Below are positions 1 through 7,050 of a stretch of 12,413 bases of DNA, one piece after another (positions within the stretch are counted from its first letter, which is position 1; every line of letters begins with the position of its first letter). The stretch is from the NCBI GenBank assembly GCA_964624635.1, contig CAZUXM010000075.1:1-12413 (forward strand). The letters are read 5' to 3'. A program made the position numbers and the translations under genes. Below the pieces are notes generated by a model. That model had not been told where the DNA came from. It saw nothing but the letters and a program-made list of their open reading frames with translations, and made no database searches. The DNA comes from JANWKQ01 sp964624635. GTDB lineage: Bacteria; Bacteroidota; Bacteroidia; CAIKAF01.

Positions 1-897
1 AACAAAGCAGTTCTCATCATCCTTATTATCATGATTTTAGTGTTGGCTGCTGCCACAGGTTATCTAGTCTATAACTTTTTACAATCACAAAAAGTATATA
101 GTGGTTTAAAGGCAGAAAATACTACCCTTAAAACTACTAATGATGAGCAGTTAAAGGAAATTGAAACCATGAAAAAAGATTTGGCGGCTTTAGAAGGAGC
201 AATTCCTAAAGAAGAGGCCGATGCTTTAAAAGCAAGAGTTGCTGAATTGGAAGAACAAATAAAAAATGCTCCCACCCGTATTGTATACACCGGCGGTGGT
301 GGTGGCGGCAATAAAAAAGAAATTGAAGATCTGAAAGCAGAAATTGCTCAATGGCAAACAAAATATGATGCATTGTTAAAAGAACGTGATGCGATAAAAC
401 AGGAAAAAGATAAATTATCAAATGATGTGACGGTATTAAATAATGAAAAAGCGGTTTTAGATAATACCAATAAAACATTACAGGATAAAGTGGATTTGGC
501 TGCTCAGTTAAAATTCTATGATGCCATGCTTACCGGTTATAAACTGGATAAAAAAGGCAAAAAAACTTTTGAAGAAAAAGCGAAAAAAGTAATGGGATTG
601 GAAGTGAGCTTTAAGATTCAGGAAAATACCGTGGCTGATGAAGGAGAAAAAATGTGTTATATAGTAATTATGGGTCCAAATAAAAAAGTATTAACTGAAA
701 GTAGTGCTAATGTTTTTCAGGTAGGGGGAATTGACAAAGTATACACCATTCAAAAATCTTTTTACTTCAATAATAAACAAGCTCTCATCAGTGCTGATTA
801 TAAATCAGGGGAACAATTAAAAGATGGTGAGTATACGGCTGAGATTTATGTGGATGGAAAATTATCAGGTACGGCTGCTAATTATTTGAAAAAATAG
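1..897 (+). CDS. membrane-anchored coiled-coil protein, 5' end outside window
   Basis: The reading frame is open from base 1. The first ATG (position 31) falls inside a hydrophobic stretch (roughly window residues 3-26, NKAVLIILIIMILVL...), so the real start is probably upstream and this is a partial gene. After the single N-terminal membrane helix comes a Lys/Glu-rich heptad-like coiled coil (about residues 35-165). It is broken by six consecutive glycine codons at 292-309. The last 130 residues or so look like a globular beta-rich domain (MCYIVIMGPNKKVL, GEYTAEIYVDGKLSG). Similar helix, coiled-coil and beta-domain proteins are common in Bacteroidota and are usually annotated as hypothetical, or loosely as chromosome-partitioning or SMC-like on coiled-coil similarity alone. 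The C-terminal domain probably lies in the periplasm. No enzymatic motif is visible and the function is unknown. The TAG stop lies in the left arm of the repeat that follows. Confidence 0.8.
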   Translation, partial: NKAVLIILIIMILVLAAATGYLVYNFLQSQKVYSGLKAENTTLKTTNDEQLKEIETMKKDLAALEGAIPKEEADALKARVAELEEQIKNAPTRIVYTGGGGGGNKKEIEDLKAEIAQWQTKYDALLKERDAIKQEKDKLSNDVTVLNNEKAVLDNTNKTLQDKVDLAAQLKFYDAMLTGYKLDKKGKKTFEEKAKKVMGLEVSFKIQENTVADEGEKMCYIVIMGPNKKVLTESSANVFQVGGIDKVYTIQKSFYFNNKQALISADYKSGEQLKDGEYTAEIYVDGKLSGTAANYLKK

Positions 898-1029
898 TCT
901 TCGACTCTTCGGTAAACTCAGACTAACAATCAACATATTTATAAATGAAGAAGGGCAATCAATGATTGCCCTTCTTTTATATTGTATTTATTGATCTAAG
1001 CTCTGAGTTTACCGAAGAGTCGAAGACTA
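895..1029. repeat. inverted-repeat element with 28-bp perfect arms, flanked by TA (MITE/REP-like)
   Basis: Bases 895-922 and 1002-1029 are perfect reverse complements over 28 bp. The left arm begins TAGTCTTCGACTC and the right arm ends GAGTCGAAGACTA. Pairing stops at both ends (894/1030 and 923/1001 do not match). The outermost TA of each arm is self-complementary. The unit can therefore also be read as a 131-bp element (897-1027) with 26-bp terminal inverted repeats flanked by a TA duplication, as seen for IS630/mariner-type elements and their MITEs. The centre holds a terminator hairpin and no coding sequence. From memory, related GTCTTCGACTC...CTCAGACTGACA intergenic repeats are frequent in Bacteroidota genomes, so a REP-like or terminator-associated repeat is an equal alternative. 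The arms are certain by eye. Mobility is inference. Confidence 0.85.
947..978. terminator. intrinsic terminator between convergent genes
   Basis: AAGAAGGGCAAT (948-959) pairs perfectly with ATTGCCCTTCTT (965-976) around a five-base loop, and a TTTT run (975-978) follows. This is a GC-containing 12-bp stem with a T tail on the plus strand. Read on the minus strand the stem is followed by CTTCATTT, so termination there is plausible but weaker. It sits between the coiled-coil gene and lptB, which converge, and is nested inside the 28-bp inverted repeat. Confidence 0.85.
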
Positions 1030-1767
1030 GTATCTTTCTCTAGGTTTATTTAAAACAAAACTTTGACCCAGATATACCTTACGTACCACTTCATCAGCCG
1101 CCAACTCTTCAGCCGTTCCTTGTTTAAGGATTTTTCCCTCAAATAGTAGATAGGCCCTGTCTGTAATACTTAAGGTTTCTTGTACGTTGTGGTCTGTAAT
1201 AAGTATTCCTATATTTTTCTTTTTTAATGAATATACAATCGATTGAATATCTTCTACGGCAATGGGATCTACTCCGGCAAATGGTTCATCCAATAAAATA
1301 AATTTGGGGTCAACCGCTAATGCCCTGGCAATTTCAGTTCTTCTTCTTTCTCCACCGGATAAAAGGTCGCCACGATTTTTTCTCACCTTTACCAACCCAA
1401 ATTCTTCCAACAGTCCTTCACATCTTTTATTCTGTTCAGCTTTGGTTAGTTTGGTCATTTCCAAAACTGCTTTGATGTTATTTTCTACGCTTAATTTTCT
1501 AAATACAGAAGCTTCCTGAGGTAAATAACCCACCCCGGCTCTTGCTCTTTTATACATAGCCATATTAGTTATGTCCATGGCATCTAAAAAAATTCTGCCT
1601 TCATTGGGCTTAATCATACCAACCATCATATAAAAGGTAGTGGTTTTGCCTGCACCATTGGGACCTAACAATCCTACAATCTCTCCTTGTGATACCTGAA
1701 CATTTACTCTGTTCACCACCACCCGTTTTTTATATTGTTTAATGAGATTGTCTGCTCGTAGTATCAT
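1027..1767 (-). CDS. lptB: LPS export ABC transporter ATP-binding protein LptB
   Basis: This is the cytoplasmic ATPase of the Lpt machine. It pairs with LptF/LptG (not in the window) to extract LPS from the inner membrane and push it along the LptC-A-D bridge to the outer membrane. All ABC ATPase motifs are present in order: Walker A GPNGAGKT (35-42), Q-loop in YLPQEASVF (Gln84), signature LSGGE (136-140) continuing into RRRTEIARAL, Walker B FILLDE (156-161), D-loop AGVDP, and H-loop His193 in ITDHNV. The GGERRR context, the YLPQEASVFRKLSVENNI segment and the 246-residue length are typical of LptB rather than other ABC ATPases. The ATG at 1765-1767 is 3 bp past the stop of the DUF5686 gene, which suggests translational coupling. 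The TAG stop coincides with the outer end of the repeat's right arm. Confidence 0.95.
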   Translation of the reverse strand: MILRADNLIKQYKKRVVVNRVNVQVSQGEIVGLLGPNGAGKTTTFYMMVGMIKPNEGRIFLDAMDITNMAMYKRARAGVGYLPQEASVFRKLSVENNIKAVLEMTKLTKAEQNKRCEGLLEEFGLVKVRKNRGDLLSGGERRRTEIARALAVDPKFILLDEPFAGVDPIAVEDIQSIVYSLKKKNIGILITDHNVQETLSITDRAYLLFEGKILKQGTAEELAADEVVRKVYLGQSFVLNKPRERY

Positions 1768-1770
1768 GTG

Positions 1771-4338
1771 CTAAAAGTCAAATGAGAATCCACCAAAAAT
1801 TCCCCAATTAAAAGCATCGTTATATAACATTTTCCCGGGATTATTTGGGTCAGCTTGTTTACGATGCGTTAAACGGTACACAAAATCAATTCGTATAATA
1901 TTAAATATATTTTCGATACCCACATTCATTTCCATATATGGAACATAATTGCCTGTAAGTTGGTCTTTAAGTTCGTATGTTCCTTGTGGAAGTTGTACAT
2001 AATTTCTGTTTTGCTCACTTAAGCTTCCCCATACACCACGAATACCTACAATCTCCCTCCATTTCAGTTTATTAAATCCGGGGATTTTATTAAAGAAGAA
2101 CCCTTCGAAGTGATGTTCGTATGAAAATGAAATAAACTGATCACTAACAAATTCAAAATAGTTCATACAGTTAAAGGCATACCTATCATATGAATAAGTA
2201 TCATTTCCCGGGTGAATCTCCAAAATAGGATACGGAACCTGACCAAAAGTTTTTCCCGCTTGTAAAACGTATTCACCGTAGCCTAATGGCTTTATTCGGA
2301 TAAGATCTTTAATGTTTAAGCGTAACATGTGATAATTATAATCACTACCTAATACTCCTTTGATACCTACCGCATATATTAATTTTATTTCAGGCCATTT
2401 TCCTCTAAGTGTTCTACGTTTGGTTCTACCCGTTAATTGACGTTGACCCAATGCTAAAGTGGTTTCTAATCTGATTTCAAAACGTGTATAGCTCGGTAAT
2501 GAACCATTGGGGACTCCATTTGGATCTAATGTATTAAATGGAAGGGTAGTGGTAGGATATACTTTTTGCCAATCAACGGTTAGTTTTTGATTGAATCCCT
2601 GAAACCAGTCATGATCATAAGTAATTTGTGCCTGATCAATATAAGAAAGAGTACGAAGGGTTCTTCTTCGTAAAAAAGTTCCGATCACATTATCCGGTCT
2701 GAATTGTCCAGGGTTTAATCCTATTTGCTCTATTCCCTGACGACCCATCACGGTAATCATTCTCCAGGGTTTTTTGTCTTTAGTAAAATGGAAATTGGCA
2801 AATGCCTGCCACTTCCATCTTTTATCTCCAAATCCGTAAGCAACAAACCCTTCGGCAATAAATCTTCTACTTAACGAATCACCCGTACGAATACCAATTT
2901 TTAATCGATCTCCTTCAATATCATTACGTGAATATACTTCGTATAACGGACCTATGGCTACATAATCGAAGTTGGCATATCCACTACCAAATACATCACC
3001 TAATTTTACCAAAAATTTTACAATGGGCTTTTGCTTGATTAATTCAGCAGTGGTATATATTTTTTTACCTACCGAATCTAATTCTACTGGACGATGTGCT
3101 TTCCACCATGCTTCATTATGTTTTACAGTGTCAGCTACTTCAACCGTTCCCATGGGTGGAATTTGTTTGGGTGGTTTTTCATTCAATACGTAGTTATCAT
3201 AATAGGTAGTTTTTATTGCAGAAATCAAAAACTTATTGTTTTTGGGTCCCAGATTCATACTAAAACTGATGAAGTCAGTTGGATTGATATCCAATCTCAT
3301 GCTTTCTTTTTCAATTACAAAATGAGTTGAATCGTTCTCCAATTTTTTATAATCTACGGATACCTGTAAGTTGGTAAACAAATTAATGTTAGCATTTTTA
3401 TCCATTTTTAGATCTGCTTCCATTACAGCATAGGTTGTATCACTTATCCAAATACTTCCTGTATAAATGAGTTCTGTAAAAAGTTTAGGACGTAGTTCTA
3501 CTTTAAAGCTTCTTCTTCCTTTAATCGTTAGTGTATCAGTGATTCTATAATCATAATAAGTAGTTCCTATGGGGTTTATGGGGCCCATAAATATTTTACC
3601 TAAAACATTTTGATAATCATCATACACATTAAAATCCTGAAAAAGGGTCGTTGCTAAAGGTCCTAAGTCAAGAATATCGTTTTCTATTCCTGAAATTTTT
3701 GACCCCCATTGGTATTTACTTTCCAGCTGACCTCTTTTTTTGTACATGTCATTAAAAGCTTCAGCCATTAATGCGGGATACATTACAACTCCATCTACCG
3801 TATCAGGGTTATCAAATACTTCTTTAATAGGACGAAGTAAAATTGATTTTTTTAATTTTTCAGGAACATTGTAAATGCTGAGCGTAGTTTTTTCGTAATT
3901 GTTTACATAGAAGCTATTGGCACGCTTAAAATCAGTAAATCTTCTACGTGCAATTACACTATCAATGAGAACTTCTGCCGGATTTCTTTTAGGTCGTACC
4001 GTAATCCCTGTAATTTCATTGGAAGATGTTTCAAGATAAATAACCAGGTCTTTATTGTTTTTCCCTTCGGTTACAGGCCATTCTTTACTCACTACTCCTA
4101 CACCTTTGATGAGAATTCCTGATATTTTTAATTTGGTATTAAAAGAGAATTTTCCATTCTCATCAGTTACAGCCACTACTTTGGTTGTATCTTCCTTAAT
4201 AAAAATACTTACGAATGAAGGAATCGTATCACCGAACTCTGTTTGGTAAACAACCCCTGATACCTTGGTATTTTGGGAAAACACAAAACTCAGGTTCAAT
4301 AAAAACAGAATGGATAATATGTATTTTTTTATTTCCAC
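1771..4338 (-). CDS. DUF5686 / carboxypeptidase-regulatory-like outer-membrane protein
   Basis: The product is 855 residues. A signal peptide (1-21, ending SFVFS before Gln22) precedes a beta-sandwich of the carboxypeptidase regulatory-like type (about 25-105: VSGVVYQTEFGDTIPS, VTDENGKFSF). The long DUF5686 region follows (about 115-855). Its alternating hydrophobic strands and C-terminal GIFGGFSFDF with final Phe fit an outer-membrane beta-barrel. The family is widespread in Bacteroidota. The precise role is unsettled, and transport or envelope assembly are only guesses. The start is GTG (4336-4338). The codon just upstream in frame is TAA, and the next in-frame ATG is far inside the protein and would remove the signal peptide, so GTG is the only credible start. 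The gene begins 6 bp after the CMD gene stop and ends 3 bp before lptB, which points to one transcript. Its position next to lptB is suggestive of an LPS or outer-membrane link. Confidence 0.88.
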   Translation of the reverse strand: MEIKKYILSILFLLNLSFVFSQNTKVSGVVYQTEFGDTIPSFVSIFIKEDTTKVVAVTDENGKFSFNTKLKISGILIKGVGVVSKEWPVTEGKNNKDLVIYLETSSNEITGITVRPKRNPAEVLIDSVIARRRFTDFKRANSFYVNNYEKTTLSIYNVPEKLKKSILLRPIKEVFDNPDTVDGVVMYPALMAEAFNDMYKKRGQLESKYQWGSKISGIENDILDLGPLATTLFQDFNVYDDYQNVLGKIFMGPINPIGTTYYDYRITDTLTIKGRRSFKVELRPKLFTELIYTGSIWISDTTYAVMEADLKMDKNANINLFTNLQVSVDYKKLENDSTHFVIEKESMRLDINPTDFISFSMNLGPKNNKFLISAIKTTYYDNYVLNEKPPKQIPPMGTVEVADTVKHNEAWWKAHRPVELDSVGKKIYTTAELIKQKPIVKFLVKLGDVFGSGYANFDYVAIGPLYEVYSRNDIEGDRLKIGIRTGDSLSRRFIAEGFVAYGFGDKRWKWQAFANFHFTKDKKPWRMITVMGRQGIEQIGLNPGQFRPDNVIGTFLRRRTLRTLSYIDQAQITYDHDWFQGFNQKLTVDWQKVYPTTTLPFNTLDPNGVPNGSLPSYTRFEIRLETTLALGQRQLTGRTKRRTLRGKWPEIKLIYAVGIKGVLGSDYNYHMLRLNIKDLIRIKPLGYGEYVLQAGKTFGQVPYPILEIHPGNDTYSYDRYAFNCMNYFEFVSDQFISFSYEHHFEGFFFNKIPGFNKLKWREIVGIRGVWGSLSEQNRNYVQLPQGTYELKDQLTGNYVPYMEMNVGIENIFNIIRIDFVYRLTHRKQADPNNPGKMLYNDAFNWGIFGGFSFDF

Positions 4339-4344
4339 TTAATA

Positions 4345-4692
4345 CTACTTGTGCAATTCTAATGCTTCCCAATATTCAACCGCTCTTCGGGTATGAGGTA
4401 TTACAATAGTGCCCCCTACAAGATTTGCAATAGCAAATACTTCAAATACCTCTTCTTTGTTTACTCCTTCTTCAAAACATTTTCCCAAATGATATTTGAT
4501 GCAATCATCACAACGTAAAACCATGGAGGCAACTAATCCCAACATTTCTTTTGTTTTTACATCAAGTGCTCCGGGTTGATAAGTTTGTGTATCAAGGTTG
4601 AACATTCTTTTTAAAACGAGGTTGTCGTTTTCAAGAATCTTTGCATTCATCTTTGAACGATACTCATTGAATTCTGTTACCTGGTTACTCAT
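4345..4692 (-). CDS. carboxymuconolactone decarboxylase family protein (AhpD-like fold)
   Basis: This is a small 115-residue, all-helical cytosolic protein. It carries the family's redox motif CxxCxxxH as RCDDCIKYH (Cys61, Cys64, His68), preceded by Glu49 in KTKEMLGLVASMV. That Glu...CxxC...His arrangement is the one used by AhpD, which has thiol-disulfide peroxidase activity. Other members decarboxylate gamma-carboxymuconolactone but lack the paired cysteines, so a thiol-redox role is more likely here than aromatic degradation. The sequence alone does not show the substrate. The downstream motif GGTIVIPHTRRAVEYWE is also typical of the family. It lies 62 bp after tatC and 6 bp before the DUF5686 gene. 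I see no clear promoter in the tatC gap, so readthrough from tatC is likely. A CMD protein beside tatC and lptB is, from memory, a recurrent Bacteroidota arrangement. Confidence 0.9.
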   Translation of the reverse strand: MSNQVTEFNEYRSKMNAKILENDNLVLKRMFNLDTQTYQPGALDVKTKEMLGLVASMVLRCDDCIKYHLGKCFEEGVNKEEVFEVFAIANLVGGTIVIPHTRRAVEYWEALELHK

Positions 4693-4754
4693 GAATTTGG
4701 TTTAGATAGTTACGTCGGGTTATATAATTTGAAAATAGTGAATATATTGTTCTT

Positions 4755-5552
4755 TTAAGCTTCTTTATAAACTCGTTTGGCAATTACAATACTAATTTCA
4801 TACAAAACGAGTAGTGGTATAGCTACCAGTACTTGACTTACCACATCAGGGGGGGTGATAATGGCTGCCAAAATCATAATGATAACGATTGAATGTCTTC
4901 GGTAACGTTTTAAAAACTTAGGACTTACGATTCCAATTTTAGCGAGAAAGTATATAAATATCGGCATTTGAAATATCACACCGGTACCCAATACAAGGTT
5001 TAATACGGTAGAGAAATAGGAGGAAATTAGAGGTTGATTTTTAACGGAATCCCCCATTACATTATAGGTAAGCAGGAAGTTTACCGTTAAAGGTACTATG
5101 ATAAAATAAGCAAACGATACCCCTAAAAAGAATAACAACGAAACGAAAACCACCAATCCGGTGATGTTCTTTTTTTCTTTTTGATATAAAGCCGGCTTAA
5201 CAAAGCGCCATATTTCCCATGCAACATAAGGGAAGGCAACAATAAACCCTGCAATTAATGAGGCCCAAATATGGTAAGTAAGTTGACCTGCCATTTGGGT
5301 ATTCTGGAATTCTACCAGTTGTGATTGTTTAAGGCATAAACTTTCCATCCCAATTGCCTGACCCAACTGGCAAAGCAATTTGTACGAAATAAAACTTTCT
5401 CTGGAAGGACCTAAAACTATATCATGAAATAATATGTTAGGGAAATTGAAGGCAACAATAGAAAATACCAAAATAGCGACCACTGATCGAACCAAATGCC
5501 ACCTTAATTCTTCCAGGTGGGATAAAAACGACATTTCCTTTTCTTCACCCAT
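4755..5552 (-). CDS. tatC: Sec-independent (twin-arginine) protein translocase subunit TatC
   Basis: TatC is the inner-membrane receptor for twin-arginine signal peptides and works with TatA/TatB-type partners, which are not in this window. The 265 residues show the family signatures: cytoplasmic N-terminus FLSHLEELR (9-17, including the conserved Glu), FVKPALYQKEKK in the first cytoplasmic loop (117-128), and TPPD (233-236) before the last helix. Hydrophobic segments at about 21-38, 96-116, 130-153, 180-206, 221-238 and 240-257 fit six membrane helices. The first periplasmic loop (about 45-92) is longer than in E. coli TatC and contains Cys61 and Cys73. I recall long loops of this kind in other Bacteroidota TatCs. 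The ATG at 5550-5552 is preferred over Met7 because an acidic leader (MGEEKEMSFL) is usual in this group. A candidate promoter lies a few bases upstream. Confidence 0.96.
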   Translation of the reverse strand: MGEEKEMSFLSHLEELRWHLVRSVVAILVFSIVAFNFPNILFHDIVLGPSRESFISYKLLCQLGQAIGMESLCLKQSQLVEFQNTQMAGQLTYHIWASLIAGFIVAFPYVAWEIWRFVKPALYQKEKKNITGLVVFVSLLFFLGVSFAYFIIVPLTVNFLLTYNVMGDSVKNQPLISSYFSTVLNLVLGTGVIFQMPIFIYFLAKIGIVSPKFLKRYRRHSIVIIMILAAIITPPDVVSQVLVAIPLLVLYEISIVIAKRVYKEA

Positions 5553-5559
5553 CGAGGTG

Positions 5560-5567
5560 CAAAGGTA
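5560..5567 (-). promoter_or_regulatory. candidate Bacteroidota -7 promoter box for tatC
   Basis: The minus strand reads TACCTTTG, a perfect match to the Bacteroidota -7 consensus TAnnTTTG. It is only seven bases before the tatC ATG and lies in the 45-bp gap after the second GIN gene. The -33 region (about 19 bases further upstream) has only a weak CTG in place of TTG. If used, transcription would begin 2-4 bases before the ATG, giving a nearly leaderless mRNA. Confidence 0.5.
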
Positions 5568-5597
5568 ATAAAAACAGGGAGATTTACAGGTGCTTTT

Positions 5598-6317
5598 TTA
5601 TCTGGTATAAAGCTCAATATTTCCGCCTGTGGTGCGGTTTCTGTCAAATTTACCTAGAGGTTCTGTATGGTAATATATTTTACCCCCCGATCCTGCTTTT
5701 GCTTTATAATCATTGGTAGCTGTAAGCCATACTTTGGCCCCTAAAATACTGGTAGCATCTGCATTGTCACATACCAAATCTTCAAAATGAACTTTTGCCC
5801 CGGTAGTGGCATATACTTGAACATTTTTTGCGTATCCCTTAATATATAAATCACATCCTGATCCGGCATGGATGATTAAGTCAGTTACATTCACATCCAT
5901 ATTGGTAAAACCATCCAACTTGGCATTGATCTCCAGTTTGTTTGATTCATATACTTCGTTGGTATCAGTACGAATAATTCCCCCATTTTGAACATCAATA
6001 TATGTGATGTTTTGATTATGGTGGACATAACAAAAAACTTTAGAATCTCGAAACTTACCTTCTGTAGATAGGGAAAGTTGTTTTCCATCAGACTTTGTAT
6101 GTACTTCTTCTAGCCAAGCATCCTGTTCAGGAACCAGTATTACTTTACTTATTGTATCTGCTTTAAGAATAGCTACAATTCTATCATTCACATCCATTTT
6201 CGAGAAGGTTTTTACACTTCTGATGTCCTGTTTTTGTGCAAATGAAAGTGTATAAAACGAAAAGGATATACAAATGATGTATATCCCTTTCAAATATGAT
6301 TTTTTAAATAATCTCAT
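5598..6317 (-). CDS. exported GIN-domain (DUF2807-like) protein, second of a tandem pair
   Basis: The product is 239 residues. A signal peptide (about 1-27, hydrophobic GIYIICISFSFYTLSFA, cut before Gln28) is followed by a beta-rich, Gly/Asn/Asp-punctuated repeat typical of the head GIN / DUF2807 fold. Evidence for the fold is the rhythm of short strands separated by turns in its C-terminal half: DLIIHAGSGCDLYIKGYAKNVQVYAT, then DNADATSILGAKVWLTAT, AGSGGKIYYH and a final TTGGNIELYTR. The same landmarks, in the same order, occur in the upstream neighbour, so the two are paralogues. The ATG overlaps the stop of that gene by one base (TAATG), implying translational coupling. No lipobox and no type IX sorting domain is visible. 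GIN proteins are often described as putative adhesins, but the biochemical role is unproven. It was called from fold-level pattern rather than a diagnostic motif. Confidence 0.78.
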   Translation of the reverse strand: MRLFKKSYLKGIYIICISFSFYTLSFAQKQDIRSVKTFSKMDVNDRIVAILKADTISKVILVPEQDAWLEEVHTKSDGKQLSLSTEGKFRDSKVFCYVHHNQNITYIDVQNGGIIRTDTNEVYESNKLEINAKLDGFTNMDVNVTDLIIHAGSGCDLYIKGYAKNVQVYATTGAKVHFEDLVCDNADATSILGAKVWLTATNDYKAKAGSGGKIYYHTEPLGKFDRNRTTGGNIELYTR

Positions 6318-7000
6318 TATTCTTTAATCACCATTCCTCCTGATTCGTTGGTTTCGGCAACGTTGGCAGGATAGGGTTTATATAAATGCACTTTACCATT
6401 GGTCCCTGTTACACAAGTAACATTGTCTTTTACTCTCATGTGCAGTTCAGCACCAATGTATGCTTTAGCAGTAGCATTGTCAATCGTCATCATTTCGGCG
6501 CGAAGTACAGCATTTGTATTGGCGGATACAGTAAGGTTTTGTGTACTTCCTTCAAGCGTCATATCACCCCCTGTATTTAATTGTACAGTAATGTTCTTTG
6601 ACTCAAGAATTAAGTGAATAGTACCATCAGAATTGGTGGTTAATGCAATCTGGTCAGCCACTATTTTCTCTGTGTTTTTGATTAAACATCCATTATCTGC
6701 AACTATAGTAGCCGGCATTTTTGCCAGATATATTTTAGCAGTCACATTACCGGTATTAAAAATACCTTTTACTGATAATTTACATTCGCCATTGGTTTCT
6801 GTAACCAGTATTTTATCTAAACCGATATCATTGGAGCTTAGTTCAATTTTATTTTCTGTAGATGGGATAATGTAGGCGGTAAATGTTTTACCCATGACTA
6901 CTAATTTAGTAACATCATGTATAGGACGGGTTTCAGTTTTTTGTGAAAAAGCAAAAGTAGTTAGGGTAAGTAATAGTGTACTAAATAGTAATTTCTTCAT
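6317..7000 (-). CDS. exported GIN-domain (DUF2807-like) protein, first of a tandem pair
   Basis: The product is 227 residues. A clean signal peptide (MKKLLFSTLLLTLTTFAFS, cut before Gln20) is followed by RPIHDVTKLVVMGKTFTAYI, the usual opening of GIN/DUF2807 proteins in which the first strands follow a short polar linker. The body is a parallel-beta-like series (NITVQLNTGGDMTLEGSTQNLTVSA, DNATAKAYIGAELHMRV, TGTNGKVHLY) ending SGGMVIKE. It matches the downstream paralogue in the C-terminal half (QNLTV/KNVQV, DNATAKAYIGA/DNADATSILGA, NGKVHLY/GGKIYYH, terminal GG-hydrophobic strand). It is periplasmic or surface-exposed by prediction. It starts 50 bp after the AsmA-like gene. I find no good TAnnTTTG box in that gap, so cotranscription with the AsmA-like gene is favoured. 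A TAGCGCTA palindrome at 7015-7022 is the only notable feature there. Function unknown. Confidence 0.8.
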   Translation of the reverse strand: MKKLLFSTLLLTLTTFAFSQKTETRPIHDVTKLVVMGKTFTAYIIPSTENKIELSSNDIGLDKILVTETNGECKLSVKGIFNTGNVTAKIYLAKMPATIVADNGCLIKNTEKIVADQIALTTNSDGTIHLILESKNITVQLNTGGDMTLEGSTQNLTVSANTNAVLRAEMMTIDNATAKAYIGAELHMRVKDNVTCVTGTNGKVHLYKPYPANVAETNESGGMVIKE

Positions 7001-7050
7001 TGTGTAAATATTTGTAGCGCTAATATATTCTTTTTTACTGTTCGGAACTA

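Noticed and set aside
206..478. Minus-strand frame inside the coiled-coil gene
   Set aside because: Low-complexity shadow of the Lys/Glu-rich and Gly-run codons on the other strand; no start context and no domain.
4345..4692. Calling the small CMD protein AhpD or an aromatic-ring decarboxylase
   Set aside because: The CxxC-x3-His motif supports a thiol-redox type, but there is no AhpC neighbour and no aromatic-degradation gene, so the specific name is not supported.
4693..4754. A promoter for the CMD gene in the 62-bp gap after tatC
   Set aside because: No TAnnTTTG match on the minus strand; the nearest (TATTTTCA) lacks the TTTG core. A TATAATTTG lies on the wrong strand and is one base short.
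7015..7022. TAGCGCTA palindrome upstream of the first GIN gene as an operator
   Set aside because: An isolated 8-bp palindrome is expected by chance and has no second copy or known regulator nearby.
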